The position numbers and the translations under genes were made by a program. DNA of 64,000 nt from Pseudomonas fluorescens. Lineage in GTDB: Bacteria > Pseudomonadota > Gammaproteobacteria > Pseudomonadales > Pseudomonadaceae. Below are positions 59,312 through 64,000 of the stretch, one piece after another (within the stretch, counting starts at the first letter, position 1; each line of letters opens with the position of its first letter). The DNA is taken from the NCBI RefSeq assembly GCF_003732425.1, contig NZ_MOBX01000014.1:124001-188000 (forward strand), read 5' to 3'. Below the pieces are notes generated by a model. The model saw only the letters and a program-made list of their open reading frames with translations. It made no database searches and had not been told where the DNA came from.

Positions 59312-61039
59312 ATGAATCAGAACGCTGAATATTCCGCGGTCAACGACGCTGTGCGCGGGCAGTTTTTTCGCAAAGTGTGGGCGATGATCACGCCTTATTG
59401 GCGCAGTGAGGAGAAGGTCAAGGCCTGGACGCTGCTGATTGCAGTGATCGCACTCTCGCTGCTCAGCGTGGGCATCTCGGTGTGGTTCAACACCTGGTAC
59501 AAGGATTTTTACAACGCCCTGCAGAAGAAGGATGAAGCGGCGTTCTGGCGCTTGATTCTGTATTTCTGCGGGATTGCGGCGGTGGCCATTGTTGGGGCGG
59601 TGTATCGGCTCTATCTGACGCAGATGCTGACGATTCGCTGGCGGGCCTGGCTCACTGAAAAGTATTTTTCCCGCTGGCTCGCCGACAAGAATTACTACCA
59701 GCTGGAGCAGGGCGGTTATACCGATAACCCGGACCAGCGGATTTCCGAAGACCTGAACAACTTCACCTCCAATACCCTTGAGCTGGGTATCGGACTGCTG
59801 CGCAATATCGTCAGTCTGGTGTCGTTCTCGATCATTCTGTGGGGCGTGTCGGGCAGCATCGAAGTCTATGGCATCACCATTCCCGGCTACATGTTCTGGT
59901 GCGTGCTGGTTTACGCCGTGGTGGGCAGTTGGCTGACGCATTTGATCGGTCGTCGTTTGATCGGCCTGAACAACCAACAACAACGCTTCGAAGCCGACCT
60001 GCGTTTTTCCATGGTGCGGATTCGCGAGAATGCCGAGAGTATCGCCTTGTACAACGGCGAACCGAATGAGAACCGCCGGCTGAGCAACCGTTTCGGGATG
60101 GTCTGGCATAACTTCTGGGACATCATGAAAGTGTCCAAGCGCTTGACGTTCTTTACCGCCGGTTACAGTCAGGCGGCCATCATCTTTCCGTTTATTGTGG
60201 CTTCGCCGCGTTACCTGTCCGGCAAGATCGAACTCGGTGAGCTGATGCAGATCAGCTCGGCATTCGGCAACGTTCAGGAAAGCTTCAGCTGGTTCATCAA
60301 TGCATACCAGAGCCTCGCTTCCTGGCGCGCTACCTGTGATCGTCTGCTGAGCTTCCGTCAGGCCATGACCGATAACGAAGAGCGTGCCCCGGCCATCGAT
60401 GTGCAGAATCAGGGCAGCGAGTTGAAAGTGCATAACCTCGGACTGGATCTGGCCGACGGTCGTCATCTGCTGACCAATGCCGACATGACCGTTGAACCGG
60501 GCGAGCGGGTGATGCTCAGCGGGCGTTCCGGCAGTGGCAAGTCGACGCTGTTGCGGGCGATGGGACATCTGTGGCCGGCGGGGCACGGCAACATTCGCTT
60601 GCCGGCGGCGCGGTATCTGTTCCTGCCGCAGAAACCGTATCTGCCAATCGGCACCCTGCGCGAAGCCTTGAGTTATCCACAACCGGGCGACACCTACGCG
60701 CCGGAACGTTATGCACAAGTGCTGGAAACCTGCCGCTTGCCGCATCTGGTCGCGCGGCTGGAGGAGGCCAATCACTGGCAGCGCATGCTCTCGCCGGGCG
60801 AGCAGCAACGACTGGCCTTCGCTCGGGCAATGCTTTACGCACCGCAGTGGCTATACATGGATGAGGCAACTTCGGCGATGGATGAGGAAGACGAAGCGAC
60901 GCTGTATCAGGCGTTGATCGATCAATTGCCGGGGCTGAGCATTGTCAGCGTTGGCCATCGCAGCAGTCTGAAACGCTTCCATCCACGGCATGTGCGGATC
61001 GACAGCGGGCGTCTGGTCGAACAGGCCGTAGCCGTCTGA
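59312..61039 (+). CDS. ABC transporter with SbmA/BacA-like membrane domain (YddA family)
   Basis: 575-aa half-transporter with fused membrane and ATPase domains. The N-terminal half (about 30-340) has about six helices and the SbmA/BacA signature region NPDQRISEDLNNFTSNTLELGIGLLRNIVSLVSF. The ATPase has Walker A GRSGSGKSTLLRAMGHLW (about 404-421), signature LSPGEQQRLAFARAM, Walker B WLYMDEATSAMD and H-loop VGHR. Related proteins move vitamin B12 or peptides; the substrate here is unknown. ATG 59312 preferred over an in-frame GTG at 59276 that lies in the terminator. Confidence 0.88.
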   Translation: MNQNAEYSAVNDAVRGQFFRKVWAMITPYWRSEEKVKAWTLLIAVIALSLLSVGISVWFNTWYKDFYNALQKKDEAAFWRLILYFCGIAAVAIVGAVYRLYLTQMLTIRWRAWLTEKYFSRWLADKNYYQLEQGGYTDNPDQRISEDLNNFTSNTLELGIGLLRNIVSLVSFSIILWGVSGSIEVYGITIPGYMFWCVLVYAVVGSWLTHLIGRRLIGLNNQQQRFEADLRFSMVRIRENAESIALYNGEPNENRRLSNRFGMVWHNFWDIMKVSKRLTFFTAGYSQAAIIFPFIVASPRYLSGKIELGELMQISSAFGNVQESFSWFINAYQSLASWRATCDRLLSFRQAMTDNEERAPAIDVQNQGSELKVHNLGLDLADGRHLLTNADMTVEPGERVMLSGRSGSGKSTLLRAMGHLWPAGHGNIRLPAARYLFLPQKPYLPIGTLREALSYPQPGDTYAPERYAQVLETCRLPHLVARLEEANHWQRMLSPGEQQRLAFARAMLYAPQWLYMDEATSAMDEEDEATLYQALIDQLPGLSIVSVGHRSSLKRFHPRHVRIDSGRLVEQAVAV

Positions 61040-61048
61040 AGACCCACC

Positions 61049-61138
61049 TGTGGGAGCGAACCTGCTCGTGAAGGCGTCATACCGGTCGACAAGTTTGTCG
61101 CCTGAAACGACGTTTTCGCGAGCAGGCTCGCTCCCACA
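61049..61138. repeat. REPIN, TGTGGGAGCGAACCTGCTCGTGAA family
   Basis: Inverted pair with two mismatched positions in the left arm, between the ABC gene and the FadR-type regulator. Confidence 0.9.
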
Positions 61139-61225
61139 GTAGGGCAATGTGATCTGGGCGGTGATCGTACAACCCGCTTGAGCTATGATGGCCGCAAGCC
61201 GAACTTTCGAGACAAGATACAAATC

Positions 61226-61975
61226 ATGGAAAAGCTGATCGACACCCCGCGCCTCCCCCGCAAGCGCCGCAGCCTCGCCCAGGAATTGGTGACGGTGTTG
61301 AGCGAGCAGATTCGTGATGGCCTGCTCAAGCGCGGTGATAAACTGCCTACCGAGTCGGCGATCATGGAAGCTCATGGCGTCAGCCGTACCGTGGTCCGCG
61401 AGGCGATTTCCCGTTTGCAGGCCGCCGGCCAGGTGGAAACCCGCCACGGTATCGGTACTTTCGTGCTCGACACGCCAAGCCCGAGTGGTTTCCGTATCGA
61501 CCCGGCCACCGTCGTTACCCTGCGCGACGTATTGGCGATTCTCGAATTGCGCATCAGCCTCGAAGTGGAATCCGCCGGCCTCGCGGCACAACGCCGCAGC
61601 CCCGAGCAACTGGCAACCATGCGCGCTGCGCTCGACGCCTTGAACGAAAGCGCCGCTCATGCCAGCGATGCGGTGTCATCGGACTTTGCTTTCCACCTGG
61701 AAATCGCCCTGTCCACCGGCAACCGCTACTTCACCGACATCATGACTCACCTGGGCACCAGCATCATTCCGCGTACGCGGCTGAACTCGGCGCGCCTGGC
61801 TCACGATGATCAGCAGCACTACATGAGCCGCCTGAGCCGTGAACACGAAGAAATCTACGACGCAATTGCCCGTCAGGATTCCGATGCGGCCCGTGCAGCG
61901 ATGCGTCTGCATCTGACCAACAGCCGTGAAAGACTGCGCCAGGCCCATGAAGAGGCGCAGGCGCAGAGGGGTTAA
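61226..61975 (+). CDS. FadR-subfamily GntR regulator (likely of glucarate/galactarate catabolism)
   Basis: 249-aa regulator. N-terminal wHTH: LVTVLSEQIRDGLLKRGDKLPTESAIMEAHGVSRTVVREAISRLQAAGQVETRHGIGTFVL (about 20-80), then an FCD effector domain with the metal-binding-type residues in SDFAFHLEIALSTGNRYF and SREHEEIYDAI. ATG 61226 chosen as the conserved family N-terminus; its ribosome site is weak. The nearby kdgD promoter carries a palindrome with TTGTA/TACAA arms that suits a FadR-family dimer. Confidence 0.88.
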   Translation: MEKLIDTPRLPRKRRSLAQELVTVLSEQIRDGLLKRGDKLPTESAIMEAHGVSRTVVREAISRLQAAGQVETRHGIGTFVLDTPSPSGFRIDPATVVTLRDVLAILELRISLEVESAGLAAQRRSPEQLATMRAALDALNESAAHASDAVSSDFAFHLEIALSTGNRYFTDIMTHLGTSIIPRTRLNSARLAHDDQQHYMSRLSREHEEIYDAIARQDSDAARAAMRLHLTNSRERLRQAHEEAQAQRG

Positions 61976-61979
61976 GTCG

Positions 61980-62360
61980 TCAAGCCTCGATCCGCAACGT
62001 CAACGCCTGCGAAAACGGCTCCATACTCGACTCGTCGGAAAACTTGTAGCGCAATTCAACCTCTGTGTTCAGGTACGGACGCAGCACCTCTTTGGGGATC
62101 TGCAACTCGATCCCCGTCAGTTTCTCCAACTCGTCTTCAGCATCGTCCCAAGTGCCAGTGTTGACTTCCTCACCTTCCCATTCCGGCTCTTCCGGGTCGT
62201 CGCCGAGAATCGGGTAAACGCTCCAGTTCGCCGGGAAATCGCTGGAATCCGGGACCTGTGCAATCAGGACAGCGGGCAGCGTCGATAGCTGAAGAGTGAG
62301 AGTGTCGGAGGCCGAAGCGGCAATTTGCGAAAGGGTCGGGGCAGCGTAATTCATGGACAT
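61980..62360 (-). CDS. Hypothetical acidic protein
   Basis: 126-aa protein MSMNYAAPTLSQIAASASDTLTLQLSTLPAVLIAQVPDSSDFPANWSVYPI..., acidic middle (GDDPEEPEWEGEEVNTGTWDDAEDELEKL), no signal peptide or membrane helix. GAAGGA 6-7 bases before the ATG supports it as a real gene. It converges on the FadR-type gene with a 4-bp gap. I do not recognise the family. Confidence 0.75.
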   Translation of the reverse strand: MSMNYAAPTLSQIAASASDTLTLQLSTLPAVLIAQVPDSSDFPANWSVYPILGDDPEEPEWEGEEVNTGTWDDAEDELEKLTGIELQIPKEVLRPYLNTEVELRYKFSDESSMEPFSQALTLRIEA

Positions 62361-62560
62361 TCGGTTTCCTTCGAGTGGTCCGCCACGATCCTTCGTGGCA
62401 GTCCTCGCACCTTACCCGGCGTGGTAGCAGCGCTCAGTAAACGAATCTTGACCAGACATTTCTGCAATGTAATCCAGTAAAAACGGGCCTTTGCGCTGGT
62501 TCGTGCTGTGGTTTAAACACGGTTGTCCGACAAAAAAACACCGACAACGATGAAATGCAG

Positions 62561-62588
62561 TTGACGGTTATCTTTTAAGTTGTACGAT
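62561..62588 (+). promoter_or_regulatory. Candidate sigma-70 promoter of kdgD
   Basis: TTGACG (62561-62566) and TACGAT (62583-62588), spacer 16 bp, about 60 bp upstream of kdgD. Confidence 0.6.
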
Positions 62589-62600
62589 GACCTACAACTT
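62577..62600. promoter_or_regulatory. Operator palindrome overlapping the kdgD promoter
   Basis: AAGTTGTA (62577-62584), eight bases, then TACAACTT (62593-62600): perfect 8-bp inverted arms covering the -10 box. Best candidate for the FadR-type regulator encoded 0.6 kb away; binding would block polymerase. Confidence 0.65.
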
Positions 62601-62656
62601 CGGCGAAGGCTGAACGGTCCACTCACAAAAAACGTTGCTACCAGGGTGTTCGAATA

Positions 62657-63568
62657 ATGAATCCACAAGAACTGAAGTCCATCCTCTCTGCCGGCCTGCT
62701 GTCCTTCCCGGTGACCGATTTCAACGCGCAGGGCGATTTCAACCGCGCCGGCTACATCAAACGTCTGGAATGGCTGGCTCCGTATGGCGCTTCAGCCTTG
62801 TTCGCCGCCGGCGGTACCGGTGAGTTTTTCTCCCTGGCCGCCAGCGAATACTCGGAAATCATCAAGACTGCCGTCGACACTTGCGCCACCAGCGTGCCGA
62901 TTCTGGCCGGTGTCGGTGGTTCGACCCGTCAGGCCATCGAGTACGCTCAGGAAGCCGAGCGTCTGGGCGCCAAAGGCCTGTTGCTGCTGCCGCACTACCT
63001 GACCGAAGCCAGCCAGGACGGCGTTGCCGCTCACGTTGAAGCTGTGTGTAAATCGGTCAACATCGGCGTGGTCGTCTACAACCGCAACGTTTGCCGCCTC
63101 AACGCGCCGCTGCTGGAACGTCTGGCCGAGCGCTGCCCGAACCTGATCGGCTACAAGGATGGTCTAGGCGATATCGAGTTGATGGTGTCGATCCGTCGCC
63201 GCCTCGGTGATCGCTTCAGCTACCTGGGTGGTTTGCCGACCGCCGAAGTCTACGCCGCTGCCTACAAGGCTTTGGGCGTGCCGGTTTACTCCTCGGCGGT
63301 GTTCAACTTCATCCCGAAAACCGCGATGGACTTCTACCACGCGATCGCCCGTGAAGATCACGCCACCGTTGGCAAGATCATCGACGACTTCTTCCTGCCG
63401 TACCTCGACATCCGCAACCGCAAGGCCGGTTACGCCGTGAGCATCGTCAAGGCAGGCGCGAAAATCGCCGGCTATGACGCAGGCCCGGTGCGGGCACCGC
63501 TGACCGACCTGACCGGCGAAGAGTACGAAATGCTCGCTGCGCTGATCGACAAGCAAGGTGCGCAGTAA
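62657..63568 (+). CDS. kdgD: 5-dehydro-4-deoxyglucarate dehydratase
   Basis: Decarboxylating dehydratase turning 5-keto-4-deoxy-D-glucarate into 2-oxoglutarate semialdehyde. 303-aa DapA/NAL-type TIM barrel: GGTGEFFSL (52-60), Tyr141 (VVVYNRNV) and the Schiff-base Lys167 in LIGYKDGLGD. The KDGDH-specific PVTDFNAQGDFNRAGY N-terminus supports this over DapA. Length normal. The dehydrogenase gene for the next step follows 76 bp downstream behind a hairpin. Confidence 0.96.
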   Translation: MNPQELKSILSAGLLSFPVTDFNAQGDFNRAGYIKRLEWLAPYGASALFAAGGTGEFFSLAASEYSEIIKTAVDTCATSVPILAGVGGSTRQAIEYAQEAERLGAKGLLLLPHYLTEASQDGVAAHVEAVCKSVNIGVVVYNRNVCRLNAPLLERLAERCPNLIGYKDGLGDIELMVSIRRRLGDRFSYLGGLPTAEVYAAAYKALGVPVYSSAVFNFIPKTAMDFYHAIAREDHATVGKIIDDFFLPYLDIRNRKAGYAVSIVKAGAKIAGYDAGPVRAPLTDLTGEEYEMLAALIDKQGAQ

Positions 63569-63586
63569 CACCCGATAAAAAGCGAG

Positions 63587-63611
63587 GCCGCTGAGCAATC
63601 AGCGGCTTTTT
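63587..63611 (+). terminator. Intrinsic terminator between kdgD and the dehydrogenase gene
   Basis: GCCGCTGA-GCAA-TCAGCGGC followed by TTTTT, 18 bp after the kdgD stop. An intercistronic terminator would lower the expression of the next gene relative to kdgD. Confidence 0.85.
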
Positions 63612-63644
63612 GCGTGAAGGCTTTGAGATGTGAGGGCTGCCCCT

Positions 63645-64000
63645 GTGACAACTGCAAAACGCTACGACAACTACATCAACGGTGAGTGGGTTGCCGGTGC
63701 CGACTACTCGGCCAACATCAACCCGTCGGAACTGAGCGACACCATCGGCGATTACGCCAAGGCTGATCTGACTCAGGTTCACGCCGCCATCGACGCCGCC
63801 CGCGCCGCGTTCCCGGCATGGTCGACCTCAGGTATTCAGGCCCGTCACGATTCGCTGGATAAAGTCGGCAGCGAAATTCTCGCCCGTCGCGAAGAACTCG
63901 GCACCTTGCTGGCCCGGGAAGAGGGCAAGACCCTGCCCGAGGCCATCGGCGAAGTGACCCGCGCCGGCAACATCTTCAAATTCTTCGCCGGTGAATGCCT
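63645..64000 (+). CDS. 2-oxoglutarate semialdehyde (2,5-dioxovalerate) dehydrogenase, 5' part
   Basis: Frame from GTG 63645 stays open to the window end (118 codons): MTTAKRYDNYINGEWVAGADYSANINPSELSDTIGDYAKADLTQVHAAIDAARAAFPAWSTSG..., the N-terminal NAD-binding part of an aldehyde dehydrogenase. GTGAGGG lies about 9 bases upstream and an earlier ATG is stopped at once. Its place after kdgD points to oxidation of 2-oxoglutarate semialdehyde to 2-oxoglutarate. The catalytic Cys and Glu lie beyond the window. Confidence 0.88.
   Translation, partial: MTTAKRYDNYINGEWVAGADYSANINPSELSDTIGDYAKADLTQVHAAIDAARAAFPAWSTSGIQARHDSLDKVGSEILARREELGTLLAREEGKTLPEAIGEVTRAGNIFKFFAGEC

Overview
The window is chromosomal DNA from a fluorescent Pseudomonas, most likely the P. 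fluorescens group. Four things point there: the nusA-infB-rbfA-truB-rpsO-pnp order, a full set of P. aeruginosa-type neighbourhoods (ampDE, piuABC, opuC, dpp, roxSR), fruBKA with an EIIA-HPr-EI fusion, and about fifteen REP/REPIN-like intergenic palindromes. I see no phage, transposase, integrase, CRISPR array or plasmid gene; it looks like core genome rearranged into a mosaic of conserved blocks.

Layout. 1-7.6 kb: transcription/translation cluster (nusA 3' end, infB, rbfA, truB, rpsO, pnp), then tRNA-Thr(CGT). 8-15.5 kb: small hypothetical, nadC, a DUF1631 protein, ampD-ampE and a chemoreceptor. 15.8-23.8 kb: zinc-ribbon membrane protein, TatD-like hydrolase, and fruR divergent from fruBKA with a FruR/Cra-type operator between them. 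24-25.5 kb: Tat-exported PhoD phosphatase. 25.6-32.4 kb: iron locus (PepSY/flavoreductase, TonB-dependent receptor, PiuC hydroxylase, Sel1 protein). 32.5-33.7 kb: speC, with an unusual leader. 34.3-37.8 kb: four-gene quaternary-amine ABC importer of OpuC type. 38.1-39.7 kb: prfC. 39.8-40.4 kb: structured long repeat plus REPs. 40.5-42.1 kb: MFS transporter and a small acidic secreted protein. 42.3-54.9 kb: peptide uptake locus (dppBCDF, four DppA-type binding proteins and an OprD-family porin). 55-56.2 kb: second copy of the long repeat and a DUF6124 gene behind a strongly structured leader. 56.4-61 kb: SIMPL protein, roxS-roxR and an SbmA/BacA-like ABC exporter. 61.2-64 kb: FadR-type regulator, hypothetical, kdgD and the start of a semialdehyde dehydrogenase (glucarate/galactarate catabolism).

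How genes work together. fruBKA import and phosphorylate fructose under FruR. The OprD-type porin, four periplasmic receptors and one DppBCDF pump form a multi-receptor peptide import route. RoxSR is a redox two-component system. KdgD and the dehydrogenase carry 5-keto-4-deoxyglucarate to 2-oxoglutarate semialdehyde and on to 2-oxoglutarate.

I did not find a clearly new multi-gene system. The most interesting unexplained signals are non-coding: the nested, apparently switchable helices in front of the DUF6124 gene (about 55.57-55.81 kb), the promoter plus intrinsic-terminator leader of speC (33.71-33.94 kb), and the roughly 270-bp repeat present twice with a conserved long-range stem (39.8 and 55.05 kb).
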